From positions 1-41,681 of the forward strand of contig DAHH01000008.1 of NCBI GenBank assembly GCA_002498385.1: a stretch of 41,681 bases of DNA, written 5' to 3'. The DNA comes from Methanobacterium sp. UBA410. GTDB taxonomy: Archaea; Methanobacteriota; Methanobacteria; Methanobacteriales; Methanobacteriaceae. The notes under the pieces were generated by a model, which was not told the DNA's origin, did no database searches, and was given only the letters and a program-made list of their open reading frames with translations. The translations under genes were made by a program, and so were the position numbers. Of this stretch, positions 1 to 8,779 are shown piece after piece. Position 1 is the stretch's first letter; every line of letters starts with the position of its first letter.

Positions 1-101
1 AATTCAGGGTCATCTACAACAATACCAATGCACTCGGGTTTAAAATAGACTGAATAGTTTGGAAATCCCATATTTCCAAACTATTCAGTCTATTTTAAAC
101 C
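1..101. CRISPR. Edge of a probable CRISPR array: two head-on repeat copies
   Basis: Positions 37-66 and 72-101 are perfect reverse complements (30 nt each) separated by only 5 nt (CCCAT). Read from 38 on the plus strand the unit starts GTTTAAAATAG and ends TTTGGAAAT. That is the length and end pattern of methanogen type I-B repeats, which run GTTAAAAT...GGGATTGAAAT. It lies about 100 bp beyond the cas2 stop codon, where an array is expected. Bases 1-37 have the length of one spacer (about 36 nt) and contain an open, protein-like frame on the minus strand. No third copy exists in the window, so the CRISPR call rests on resemblance and position. Alternatives are a long hairpin acting as terminator of the cas operon, or an unidentified gene starting at ATG 71 on the minus strand and leaving the window. 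Confidence 0.55.
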
Positions 102-204
102 GCGCCGATTTTTGCGCAAAATGTGAGTTAAAGGTTGTAAATTCCTCCTCCAGAATACCTCTGTAAGTCCACCCCTAATAATGTTGTTTCTTTATAAGGG
201 CAGA
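102..204 (-). promoter_or_regulatory. Possible CRISPR leader between cas2 and the repeats
   Basis: This gene-free stretch joins the cas2 stop to the first repeat-like copy. On the minus strand it has a TATA-like TTATAAAG near 191-198, which would start transcription around 165-170 and read into the repeat at 101. It also carries a GGAGGAGG Shine-Dalgarno-like string (147-154) with no start codon at a usable distance. The leader function is inferred from position only. Confidence 0.35.
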
Positions 205-468
205 CTATAAAATAAGTTCAATTGGATTTTTTTCTATTCCAATCACGCGCATCTCAAGGTTATTTTTATCGGGAAGTTTGTAGATCATTATGGAATCCAC
301 TTCCTCATCTACAATTTCTTTTAAGCCAACTTCAATTTTCTTAAATTGAGAAATGGTAACTTCTCCTTCAAAAACAGAATTTTGCCTCCAATGGAGGTAC
401 ATCTTCAAAAATTTGTTAACCTTATTCACACGGGTAACATCAATATCATAGACAACTATCAAGTACAT
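205..468 (-). CDS. cas2: CRISPR-associated endonuclease Cas2
   Basis: This 87-residue protein is the small ferredoxin-fold subunit of the Cas1-Cas2 spacer integrase. It forms the central dimer that holds the prespacer DNA. The N-terminus MYLIVVYDIDVTR is the characteristic first beta strand with the conserved YD of Cas2. The C-terminus carries the usual beta-strand segment ending in an isoleucine/leucine-rich tail. The start at 468 is preferred over one three codons upstream because its ATG overlaps the cas1 stop as TAATG, with GGTGG just before it. That implies coupled translation with cas1. It is the last gene of the cas operon and the one nearest the array. Confidence 0.95.
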   Translation of the reverse strand: MYLIVVYDIDVTRVNKVNKFLKMYLHWRQNSVFEGEVTISQFKKIEVGLKEIVDEEVDSIMIYKLPDKNNLEMRVIGIEKNPIELIL

Positions 469-1442
469 TACCACCACATCTTAAAGCTTTTGTATTCTTT
501 GTCCCCAAGAACATGTTTTATCAGTTTATATGCTTCTAAACGCATTAAATATTTATAAGAAACCTTTCTTCCAAGTTCAGGATGTTTAAATGTTGTACTA
601 AGCTTTTTTTGATATTCTTCAAGGAAAATCCTTTTTCCTTTGTCTTTAAGGAATACCCCAACATCTCTGTCAAAATCCTTTTCAGATAACATATTATTGT
701 TTACCAGCTTAAAAATTAACCTTTCAACTATTATGGGTTTGAATATATCTGCAATATCCAATGCAAGTGAAAATCTTCTCTCTGCAGGTTCATGGAGAAA
801 ACTGACAGAAGGATGAAGATACGTGTGGTATATCTCAGAGAGAGTAGTTGAATAAAGCAAAGAATTTCCAAACGACATCAAAGCATTCATTTCCGTTGTG
901 GGAGGCCTTATTTCCCTATTTCCCATTTCAAATTTATTTAAAATCTCATTGAAACTTTTATAATATGCATGCCATATTCTTCCCTCATTACTCATTATCT
1001 GAGGTACATCTCCACCTATTTTCTCCTTTTTAACATCCTGAATAAATGTATCAACCTGCTTTCCCTTCTTTTTGTAATATTTAAGGGTCTGTAATACATT
1101 GTGCTTTATTCCTTCAACTATTTCACCTGCAATAACTGCCCTTTTTACAGGGTCAAGGTAATGTTCTGACTGTTTTACAACAACAAGACCGGAATTAAGT
1201 TTAATCCTAGGATAGAGGGATCCTTCATAATAACCGTACTTGTTGAAAAAATTTACTGGAATTCCATACTTCATGAGAAGAGATGAAGCCCCAGAACGCA
1301 ATGAAACCTTACCATAGCAATGAATTTCATTTATACCATTTATAGGTAAAGCTTTTTTACCCTCCTCTTCATTCATGAAGTAAAGAGTATTCCCTTTTCT
1401 AACTAAAACACCATGAGACGTGATATAAAGCGGATCTTTCAT
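468..1442 (-). CDS. cas1: CRISPR-associated integrase Cas1 (type I-B)
   Basis: Cas1 is the metal-dependent integrase that, with Cas2, inserts new spacers at the leader end of the array. With the start at 1442 it has 324 residues, normal for type I-B. The N-terminal beta domain (about 1-85, beginning MKDPLYITSHG) is followed by the all-alpha catalytic domain. Expected metal ligands are visible: E153 in SNEGRIWH, H217 in SFLHEPAERR, and D229/D232 in LALDIADIFKP. The start at 1442 follows GGTG at a 4-nt distance. An upstream ATG at 1463 would overlap the end of cas4 and add seven residues, so it is less likely. Confidence 0.96.
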   Translation of the reverse strand: MKDPLYITSHGVLVRKGNTLYFMNEEEGKKALPINGINEIHCYGKVSLRSGASSLLMKYGIPVNFFNKYGYYEGSLYPRIKLNSGLVVVKQSEHYLDPVKRAVIAGEIVEGIKHNVLQTLKYYKKKGKQVDTFIQDVKKEKIGGDVPQIMSNEGRIWHAYYKSFNEILNKFEMGNREIRPPTTEMNALMSFGNSLLYSTTLSEIYHTYLHPSVSFLHEPAERRFSLALDIADIFKPIIVERLIFKLVNNNMLSEKDFDRDVGVFLKDKGKRIFLEEYQKKLSTTFKHPELGRKVSYKYLMRLEAYKLIKHVLGDKEYKSFKMWW

Positions 1443-1450
1443 TTTAACAC

Positions 1451-1939
1451 CTAAACCATACATAACTCATAATAAGTACACCTTTTACAATAAGGCATGA
1501 CCTTAACAGGAGGAGGTAAGGGCATAGAAACAATCTTCTTGATATCTTCAATTATCCATTCTATTCTGGCTTCTATTTCAGGAGTTAATTCCAGCTCTTC
1601 CCTCTTTTTCTCCTTAGGATAAACTATTACACCCTTCATTTCTTTTCCAAGCTGCTTCACATACCACAAATAATAATACAACTGATATCTTACAGGTTCC
1701 TCAAGCCTACTTGATTTTTTAACCTCAAAAATAGTTGAATTCTTTCCCTTTCTCACAAAATCAAAAGCAACTTCACCCAAATTCACGTCTTTAGACTCCC
1801 TAGAATAGCTCTTTTCATGTATAAGTTTTCCAATATTAATATCCTCATTATCATAGTTCATATTGATCTGATTAGCAAAAAACCAGAGCTCACGCTTACA
1901 AGCAACATAATATTGGATCATTACACCTGTTATGTTCAT
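1451..1939 (-). CDS. cas4: CRISPR-associated exonuclease Cas4
   Basis: This 162-residue RecB-family nuclease has an iron-sulfur cluster. It trims prespacers and helps select the PAM during adaptation. The four cluster cysteines are C14 near the N-terminus and C151, C154 and C160 in the C-terminal YCKRCTYYELC segment. The nuclease motifs are H41 (GKLIHE), D60, E72-x-K74 (FEVKKS) and Q86 (RYQLYYYL). The start at 1939 is supported by GGTGATCC directly upstream; the longer reading frame begins with non-ATG codons. It lies between cas3 and cas1, so the adaptation genes cas4-cas1-cas2 form the 3' part of the operon. Confidence 0.95.
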   Translation of the reverse strand: MNITGVMIQYYVACKRELWFFANQINMNYDNEDINIGKLIHEKSYSRESKDVNLGEVAFDFVRKGKNSTIFEVKKSSRLEEPVRYQLYYYLWYVKQLGKEMKGVIVYPKEKKREELELTPEIEARIEWIIEDIKKIVSMPLPPPVKVMPYCKRCTYYELCMV

Positions 1940-1977
1940 CAGGATCACCAAAACTCATTCACGAATTTTTTTAAGTT

Positions 1978-4422
1978 TCATATGTTCAAAAACTTTCTTT
2001 CATTTGCATTTTCAATTATTTTTAAACCGTATTCATAAGTATAATCCAAAAAAACTAAAAAGAACGGTTTTTCTCCTGTAACTTGACCTTTTTTCACTAA
2101 ATCTTCGAAAAGCCATTTGTATATCCCAACAGTATTTTCATATTTCTCAAAATCAAAATCTTCACCTGTTTTCTCAGCCATAGCCTTTGGAATCACATCT
2201 CTTTTCTCAAATCGTTCATCTACATCCCTTAACTTCAGTATCTTAGTGATCTCATCATAATTATCTGTTGAAAACCGCAATGCATAAGGACTCCTCTTGA
2301 TAATTTGATCATATTTCTTGAAACCATCACTAAATTTCTTTTTAAATTCGAATTGTATTTGATCCTCTTCCAAAAGTTTTTTGTAAAGATCTGAAACCCA
2401 CTTAGAAAAATCTTTTAAAGATGGATTTCCTCCCTTTAAAATTTCCTTAGAATATGTTATTATCTCTTTTCGGTAAGGATATGACCATTTACCTACCTTA
2501 TTCCTACAATCGATCTCTGTTTGGACAAATACTTGCCCTAAATTTTCAGGATCCTTCTTTCGGTTCACCCTACCGGTTCTTTGGACTATTGCATCTAAAG
2601 GCGCTAACTCTGTGAATAAAACATCAAAATCTATATCTAATGATATTTCAATTACTTGAGTGGCTACTAAAACCAAACCTTTACCTTTCCATTTATCCTT
2701 AAATTCAATTTCATTTTCTTTTGTCCGTCTATCCTTTTTTATAAATTGGGAATGATACAATATCAAATTAGATTCTTCAAAGTACTTTTCATTTGTTTTA
2801 AATTCTTCTGTTTCTTTGAGCAATTCATAAAGTTCTTTTGATTTTTCAATTGTATTTGCAACTACAAGCACTTTTTTATCCTGATGAAAATATTCAAGTA
2901 TCTTATTTATGCATGAAGAAATTTCTGAATTGTCTTTAAAAACGGTAACAGGCCGAAACTCAAAAAGTTCATTTTGTGTCACAATTTTGTAATTTAATCC
3001 TTCTAAAACTCTTTTTTCAAGTGTTTCAGGAAATGTTGCACTCATTATTACAAACTGAGACTTCCTTTCCTTTAGTTCACTTAATATTCTTTTAAGAGCC
3101 CCTAACATCTGCCAATCATAGGAATGAATTTCATCAATTATTACCAAACAGTTTTCAATGTTTAACTGAGCAAATGGCCATTTGTTGACATTAAAAAAGG
3201 AGAGGATAAATGAATCAAGTGTTGCAACGGTTACAGGTTTTGAAAAAGTTTTGTTAATTGCTTTTTCTTTCCATATCTTATCTTGATCATTGTCATACTC
3301 TTCAGCGAGTACCAATGATGATGCACCATGTACAATACCTACATTATCATCTCCAAAATAGGTTTTAAGTCTTTTATACATGGCATTGCTTGTAACCTGT
3401 GTTGGCATTGTATAAATAATTTTAGTATATTTATTTTTAAGATTTTTAAGTGCCCATAATAAGGCAGCTTCAGTTTTACCTTCACCTGTTGGGATCTTGA
3501 TTAACAAATTATCAGTTGAACTGGAAGATTGTTCTTGAAATTCTCTCAAACCTTTAAATTTAATATTTTTAGATTTCAATCTTCCTTCAATTCGTTCAAT
3601 AAATGTTTCTTTGGTAATTTCTGGAAAATCTAAAACATATGATCCACTAGAAAGCCAATCTGCCCTTATTAAACTACCCGTTACAAAGCCATATATTTCT
3701 TTGATCTTTTTCTTGTTTGTATCAGCTGTAAGTTTCAAAAAATTGTTTAAGTTATCCATAAACCCTTTTTTATCCTCCCAACCAAAATCTTCTCTTAAAA
3801 CTTTGTACGGGGGTTTTTTAGGAATTTCAAAGCTGAGTTCATATGGACAATTCTTTTTAAAAAAAAGTTTATAGTAATATTTATACTTTTCAGCAAAAGA
3901 AATAGTTTCATCAAAAAATACAGGTCGGGGGAGATCTTTGAATCTTTCTGAACCGTATAAATCTTCATGGAGGACCGTGTGGTGGCTTAAAATCGCAAGT
4001 GTCACATAATTTACACCATCAATTTTGGGTAGGTTCTCCTGATTAACCACAAAATAAATTGAGTATAAAGGATGGTATGATTTTTGAATTCCTAAAATTT
4101 TATCATTGTAAAATTCGTGAGTTCCTTTTCCCATATCATGAAAAAAAACTGAGAAAAATAATATATCCATTAAAATATTCTTTTTAATATGATTCCTACG
4201 GGAAAAATTTTCTAAAACTTGGGGATTTCCCTTAATGTACGCTTTCAGTTCTTTTAATGCACCTTCGGTATGGGATTTCAAAGTGTAAGAATTATTATTT
4301 TCTGCAGTTTTTATCTTTGCAAGCACATTTTTTTTAAAAAAAATCAAACTTTTGTGTTGTTCTTTGGATAACTCAATGAATCTCTGCTCGTTAGTTTTCA
4401 CATAATCTTCAAGATTATTCAT
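1978..4422 (-). CDS. cas3: CRISPR-associated helicase-nuclease Cas3
   Basis: Cas3 is recruited by Cascade to unwind and degrade the target DNA strand. The 814-residue protein has an N-terminal HD nuclease domain with H51, H95-D96 (HDMGK), H147-H148 (LSHHT) and D254. A superfamily 2 helicase follows: Walker A PTGEGKTE (311-318), DEIH (430-433), SATFP (461-465) and motif VI QRTGRVNRK. HD and helicase are therefore fused in one chain and all key residues are present, so it should be active. Its ATG overlaps the cas5 stop as ATGA, showing translational coupling. A gap of 38 bp separates it from cas4. Confidence 0.96.
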   Translation of the reverse strand: MNNLEDYVKTNEQRFIELSKEQHKSLIFFKKNVLAKIKTAENNNSYTLKSHTEGALKELKAYIKGNPQVLENFSRRNHIKKNILMDILFFSVFFHDMGKGTHEFYNDKILGIQKSYHPLYSIYFVVNQENLPKIDGVNYVTLAILSHHTVLHEDLYGSERFKDLPRPVFFDETISFAEKYKYYYKLFFKKNCPYELSFEIPKKPPYKVLREDFGWEDKKGFMDNLNNFLKLTADTNKKKIKEIYGFVTGSLIRADWLSSGSYVLDFPEITKETFIERIEGRLKSKNIKFKGLREFQEQSSSSTDNLLIKIPTGEGKTEAALLWALKNLKNKYTKIIYTMPTQVTSNAMYKRLKTYFGDDNVGIVHGASSLVLAEEYDNDQDKIWKEKAINKTFSKPVTVATLDSFILSFFNVNKWPFAQLNIENCLVIIDEIHSYDWQMLGALKRILSELKERKSQFVIMSATFPETLEKRVLEGLNYKIVTQNELFEFRPVTVFKDNSEISSCINKILEYFHQDKKVLVVANTIEKSKELYELLKETEEFKTNEKYFEESNLILYHSQFIKKDRRTKENEIEFKDKWKGKGLVLVATQVIEISLDIDFDVLFTELAPLDAIVQRTGRVNRKKDPENLGQVFVQTEIDCRNKVGKWSYPYRKEIITYSKEILKGGNPSLKDFSKWVSDLYKKLLEEDQIQFEFKKKFSDGFKKYDQIIKRSPYALRFSTDNYDEITKILKLRDVDERFEKRDVIPKAMAEKTGEDFDFEKYENTVGIYKWLFEDLVKKGQVTGEKPFFLVFLDYTYEYGLKIIENANERKFLNI

Positions 4423-5114
4423 AAGATCTCAACATTGTAATTTTTTTCGTGATCAAAGTAAAACTCTTGAGGAGAACTTAATTCACAGTATAAACCTGCA
4501 AATTCAACTATTTGGATGAATTTTTCCGGTTTTCTCGGTATTTTTTTAACATTGAAATCTAAATTGATTGTGGTTATTCGGGGAGGAAAAATTTGCATTC
4601 CTTTAAACCCACCAAATTTCGGTATAAATTGCATTCCTTCCTCAAATTTAAATATACTATGAATCTTGTTATCTTCTGTTTTTTCCATTTCAATTTCGGT
4701 TAAATCTCTGATCAAGACCATCTCATCATCCATTCCTAAACTAGGGATCCTCAAGGGGTTTTTGATTGAATCATATATTTTAGCCCTTAAATCTTCTTCA
4801 CATGCTATGTAAATGACATATCTTGTTTTGTAGAGTTTTTCCCGTTTTAGAATATCCCTACCTGAGCCTGATTCTTTCCATTTCCGGAATGTCCAAGCAT
4901 CAGTAAATAAAGAGTCTATTTGTAAAGGTACTACACCTACCTTAATATTCTTAAGCAAATTATAATAGTAATCTTCTCCTTTACCCATAATGCTTGTAAT
5001 CATCCCTACAATGTTGGTTTTTGTTGGAGCCAAATATGTTAATTGGTGTGCTGATGTTTGAGGTATTCGAAAGGAGTTGATGAGGCCTTCTGTTGTAAAT
5101 CTTATGACCTTCAT
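4419..5114 (-). CDS. cas5: Cascade subunit Cas5 (Cas5t family)
   Basis: Cas5 caps the 5' handle of the crRNA in the type I Cascade complex. The 231-residue protein starts MKVIRFTTEGLINSFRIP and continues with AHQLTYLAPTKTNIVGMI, the typical Cas5 N-terminal RAMP strand and the conserved segment in which P-T-K-T/S-x-[IV]-x-G-[ML] is recognised. It sits 18 bp after cas7 and overlaps cas3 by four bases. It is assigned to the Cas5t (Tneap) family because its neighbours are Cst1-like and Cst2-like proteins. Catalytic activity is not expected, since crRNA processing is provided by cas6. Confidence 0.92.
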   Translation of the reverse strand: MKVIRFTTEGLINSFRIPQTSAHQLTYLAPTKTNIVGMITSIMGKGEDYYYNLLKNIKVGVVPLQIDSLFTDAWTFRKWKESGSGRDILKREKLYKTRYVIYIACEEDLRAKIYDSIKNPLRIPSLGMDDEMVLIRDLTEIEMEKTEDNKIHSIFKFEEGMQFIPKFGGFKGMQIFPPRITTINLDFNVKKIPRKPEKFIQIVEFAGLYCELSSPQEFYFDHEKNYNVEIL

Positions 5115-5132
5115 TTTATAGCTCCATATATA

Positions 5133-6044
5133 TTAGTTCCATGATTTTATTTTGTTTAAAGCATCATTAACCGATGTTATTTTATCTCCGAAGTTATCTT
5201 TAATCTCTTTTTCATTTTTGAATATTCCAGATCTCAATCCAACACAGTAATCCTCTATTATGGTCTCAAATTCTTTTAAAATTTCATTGAGAAGTTCTAG
5301 GTTTATGTTTCCTTCTTCATCCACCTTGAGAGCATTTAAAAAGATTGGCGTTCCTGCTTTTTGTTTTGTGATTACCACAAACTTGGGCGTTAGATCATCC
5401 AACAATCTAGCTTTTTTTGCACCACCGTCAAGGTTTTTGATGGATTCCACTAAATAATTTATTCTTTTGGATTTATCTTCCTCATTTATTACAGGTTCTA
5501 TTTCGTAGCTCATTTCATCAACACGAGATCCTATCATATCCATATCCATTACAATGGTTCCTCTCATAAAGTTAAAAGTGTTGATTTCAACTTTAACCAA
5601 ATCACCCCCCTCTTGACCTTCTTTTTTCCTTGTTAACATGTCACTTTCGCCTTTCCAAGGATAAATACTGATCATTGGTGATACTTTTACAGGGGACCAT
5701 CTTCTAAGAGCCATTTTTCCTGCACCTTTAACTGCTTCCATAAATCCTAAAAGATCCAGATCTGGATGCTCTTTTAAGATTTCTCCGTAGCGTTCTGTGG
5801 CCTCTTCACTTGAGGCTTCAATAATATATTCTCCACTTTTATCTAACTTTGTCAAAGGCATTCCAAGTTGGTTCATAGTTTCTTTTAGATAATATCTCAA
5901 TGCTTGACCTGAAACGTATACATAGTAATTTCCTTTGCTGTCTTGAACTTTCTTTAAAACTATTAAGTTTCCAGGATTCTCACTACTGTTCAAATTATCT
6001 ATATTTACTTTTGTTAGGTATCCCAAATTCACAAATTTTCTCAT
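5133..6044 (-). CDS. cas7: Cascade backbone Cas7 (Cst2/DevR family)
   Basis: Cas7 polymerises along the crRNA spacer to form the Cascade backbone. The 303-residue sequence begins MRKFVNLGYLTKVNIDNLNS. It has the family segments YVYVSGQALRYYLKETM (RNA-binding RAMP core) and a central RRWSPVKVSPMISIYPW region, as in Cas7/Cst2/DevR proteins of type I-B systems. The start codon follows the cas8 stop with no spacing (TAA then ATG). Its ribosome binding site GTGAT therefore lies inside the end of cas8, again implying coupled translation. In Cascade several copies of this subunit are needed per complex. Confidence 0.93.
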   Translation of the reverse strand: MRKFVNLGYLTKVNIDNLNSSENPGNLIVLKKVQDSKGNYYVYVSGQALRYYLKETMNQLGMPLTKLDKSGEYIIEASSEEATERYGEILKEHPDLDLLGFMEAVKGAGKMALRRWSPVKVSPMISIYPWKGESDMLTRKKEGQEGGDLVKVEINTFNFMRGTIVMDMDMIGSRVDEMSYEIEPVINEEDKSKRINYLVESIKNLDGGAKKARLLDDLTPKFVVITKQKAGTPIFLNALKVDEEGNINLELLNEILKEFETIIEDYCVGLRSGIFKNEKEIKDNFGDKITSVNDALNKIKSWN

Positions 6045-7736
6045 TTAATCACTTCCTTGACTTTTAGCATATTTAGTTGACAAATATTTTTGAACTGCAT
6101 ATATACCCAGATAATTTTTAGCAAAAGATGCATCTTTGTTGTTTTGGACATTAATTAGTAACTTATTGATAAAATTGGAGTAATTCTCTTCTTTTCCAAT
6201 AGGTTTTGAGTTCCATGTTGCTCCTGCGTTTTCTTTTAATATTTCATATTCTAAATCTTTAAAAAATCCAATTAACCCTTCTAAATTCCCTATTTCTCTT
6301 AATTGGTAAAGTAAAGTTTTTTTGTTTGTATTTGCTGCAAAATATCCTATTCTATCTCCAATTATCCTACAAATTTCATGGAGTTCTTTTAAATCGACCA
6401 TTTTTATCACCTCAAGGTATTTTTCTAAAAATTCATAAAGTAAATCAGGTTTAAGGCCTGAACCATCCTCAGATAAATTGTAATAAGATAAATCAAATAT
6501 GGTTGAGTCTATAGGCATTCCATTAAGTATTTCATAGCAAAGCTGTTCTCTAGGCATGTTCTTAGTTTCAAATGTTGAAATATTTTTATAAAAAGCATAA
6601 TTTATGAGTTTATGTAAAAACAGCTGCCCTGATGGTTTTATGATTATGTTTCTAGTTTCATCAAATAATAATGAAATATAAGCCATTTTATTGTATATTC
6701 TGAGGTCATCTATACTTCTACTCGTTACAATAAAGTAAAATAAAGATATTACATTAAATTCATCTTTAGAAAGTATTTTTGAGTACAATTTATAAAGCAA
6801 AGCCAAAAGTCTTGAATTGATTCCTGTTGCTGCAAATTCCCCTTTGTTAAGGAAATTAGTTTTAGAGTTATTTTCAACGGGTAAGTACTCATCCATATTG
6901 TTTATGTTTGGTATTTTCATCTTTATATTAAGTGAAAATCTTAAGGAAGGACTTGATATTAAAAAAACGTTTTTATCAACGAAATAATTCTTTAAAAGAC
7001 CATAACGATAAATTATATCACACATAAAACAGATTGAAATGTCATTTTTTGTTCTAGAATCTCTAAACGAAGGTTTTGGATCACCCGTTCCAAAATCAAA
7101 GATTAAGTTAGTTGAAACTATAGAAAACCACTTCTTTTTTCCATTAGAATCCTTGTAACCGGTGTATTTTGATCCACAAAAAACACATTCATTTTTATTT
7201 ATAAACTCTTTAATTCTTCCAGAAATATTTTCACCCAACTTTTCAGGTGATAAATATAAATTTACTTGTGATTTCTTTCCATATTGAAGTTTACCAGATA
7301 TCTTACCGTCAAAATCTTTTTTAACATTTTCTTCTTCAATCTTTAATTCTTCAAGTTTCGTATCTGAAACAGTTCGTTTAGGTAGAAGATCCTTAGTTCT
7401 TTCAGATCGCTGCAAAAAGGGTTTCACATTTAAAACTGGTTTTATAACAATTTTATCCTTTTCGGGATCGTAATATGGTTTGTTATTATTTGTTTCTTCA
7501 AAGACTTTTGAATAGTAAATACTCCTTAAAATGAAGTAAATCTCTTTTATTTCTTCAAAATCCCCTGCAAATTGTAATTTTAAGTCATCTAACTGAACTT
7601 TAGAATTTTTATATTTAATTTTATATTTAGAAACTTTATCAAATCTTGAATCTTGCAAAAGTGTCAAAAAAATGTTTACTAAACCATTGTCATAGAGAAA
7701 ATCTCTTTTTTCAAAATCTAAGATGGTTTCAACCAT
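6045..7736 (-). CDS. cas8: Cascade large subunit Cas8 (Cas8b1/Cst1 family)
   Basis: Cas8 is the large Cascade subunit that recognises the PAM and helps recruit Cas3. With the start at 7736 the protein has 563 residues. A treble-clef-like zinc site is visible: C184-x2-C187 (CVFC) and C236-x2-C239 (CFMC) with a roughly 50-residue insert, a hallmark of Cst1/Cas8b1. The remainder is rich in Lys, Asn and Ile and poorly conserved, as usual in this family. The start is chosen because GGTGATTTT precedes ATG 7736; a longer frame begins inside cas6. The assignment rests on the zinc motif, the length and the fixed place between cas6 and cas7. Confidence 0.88.
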   Translation of the reverse strand: MVETILDFEKRDFLYDNGLVNIFLTLLQDSRFDKVSKYKIKYKNSKVQLDDLKLQFAGDFEEIKEIYFILRSIYYSKVFEETNNNKPYYDPEKDKIVIKPVLNVKPFLQRSERTKDLLPKRTVSDTKLEELKIEEENVKKDFDGKISGKLQYGKKSQVNLYLSPEKLGENISGRIKEFINKNECVFCGSKYTGYKDSNGKKKWFSIVSTNLIFDFGTGDPKPSFRDSRTKNDISICFMCDIIYRYGLLKNYFVDKNVFLISSPSLRFSLNIKMKIPNINNMDEYLPVENNSKTNFLNKGEFAATGINSRLLALLYKLYSKILSKDEFNVISLFYFIVTSRSIDDLRIYNKMAYISLLFDETRNIIIKPSGQLFLHKLINYAFYKNISTFETKNMPREQLCYEILNGMPIDSTIFDLSYYNLSEDGSGLKPDLLYEFLEKYLEVIKMVDLKELHEICRIIGDRIGYFAANTNKKTLLYQLREIGNLEGLIGFFKDLEYEILKENAGATWNSKPIGKEENYSNFINKLLINVQNNKDASFAKNYLGIYAVQKYLSTKYAKSQGSD

Positions 7737-7740
7737 AAAA

Positions 7741-8442
7741 TCACCCCACCGGATTAACCATTCCAAAGCCTAAGGAATTCTTTTCCCCAAGTCCACAGTC
7801 CATTATAAACCTGTAAAATTTTTTATTGTCCATGTTGAACTTTTCAAGGTTTTTCCATAATGTTCCGATCACTATAAACATTTTATCCTCCTTTTTAACC
7901 CTCACAGCCACTTCCCGACCATACTCAAACCTGTCGAAGATGTTACCTTCAAAATAGTAATTTTCACCGTAGTAACTATTGTACTTTTTAAGTGCATTTT
8001 CCTTAGTTCTTTCAAGGAAGAAAGAAAATTCGTTGCTATTTTTAAGTGAGTAATAACGATTATTCTCATTATTTTCAAACAAAACAATAGGAGTACTTGT
8101 GATAAGTCTTCCCTCAAGTTTTGGCTGGAAAACTTTAACTTGATTTATTTTCATTCGGTACTTGCCTAAATAGAAATGATCCTTACGTTTCAGTACTTTT
8201 GAAACCGTTCTGATAAAACCCTGTTTAGGGGATGAAATTATGATATTTTTAAATTCTCCTCTTTTAAAAGGGGAAACAGGGAAAATGTTGGAAAAAGTAA
8301 AATATTTAAAGCCTTTTGAGTCATGGCAATTTTCAAACGGAGTATCATTTAAAATAGAGTATATAAAGCCTTGGATTGTGTGTTTGTTAATGGAATCATA
8401 TCCAAAATCATTTTCTGATCGGAATTTAAGTAGAATGCGCAT
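7741..8442 (-). CDS. cas6: CRISPR RNA endonuclease Cas6
   Basis: Cas6 cuts the long array transcript within each repeat to give crRNAs with an 8-nt 5' handle. With the start at 8442 the protein has 233 residues, typical for Cas6. The N-terminal RAMP strand MRILLKFRSEN and the C-terminal glycine-rich loop GLGEKNSLGFGMVNPVG are the defining marks. A histidine near the N-terminus (NKHTIQGFIYSIL) is a candidate catalytic residue. The reading frame is open for 18 further codons upstream, but GAGTGA six bases before 8442 and the family N-terminus favour the shorter form. It is the first gene of the cas operon. Confidence 0.92.
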   Translation of the reverse strand: MRILLKFRSENDFGYDSINKHTIQGFIYSILNDTPFENCHDSKGFKYFTFSNIFPVSPFKRGEFKNIIISSPKQGFIRTVSKVLKRKDHFYLGKYRMKINQVKVFQPKLEGRLITSTPIVLFENNENNRYYSLKNSNEFSFFLERTKENALKKYNSYYGENYYFEGNIFDRFEYGREVAVRVKKEDKMFIVIGTLWKNLEKFNMDNKKFYRFIMDCGLGEKNSLGFGMVNPVG

Positions 8443-8779
8443 TAGTTTCACTCGCTTTTGGATTATACATTCCTCAAACTTTAAGTAACACATCAATATC
8501 TTTTTTAAGAATTGTTATAAAAGAAGTTATGAATCAATACTATATAAAACTTTATGATTTATATTCACAGATTATGGAATTTTATGTTTTGTTAAATGTT
8601 TATCAAAGCTCATTTTTAACTTAACGAATACCCACAAATTTAGTTAATTGATCGCCAAGTAATAGAAAATTTTAATAAAAAATAGAAAAGATTCATTAAT
8701 ATTCCTGATTCATTAAAGTACCATCATCGTGCTTTGATCTTAAGAGATTCAATTATTAAATTTTAAATTAATTTTAAAA
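8443..8779 (-). promoter_or_regulatory. Promoter region of the cas operon
   Basis: This AT-rich, gene-free stretch lies between cas6 and the response regulator gene. On the minus strand it carries TATA-like sequences at about 8541-8549 (TTTATATAG) and 8514-8523 (TTTTATAAC). These would give 5' leaders of roughly 50-75 nt before cas6. The remainder (8560-8779) is low-complexity A+T with no further gene visible. Confidence 0.45.
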
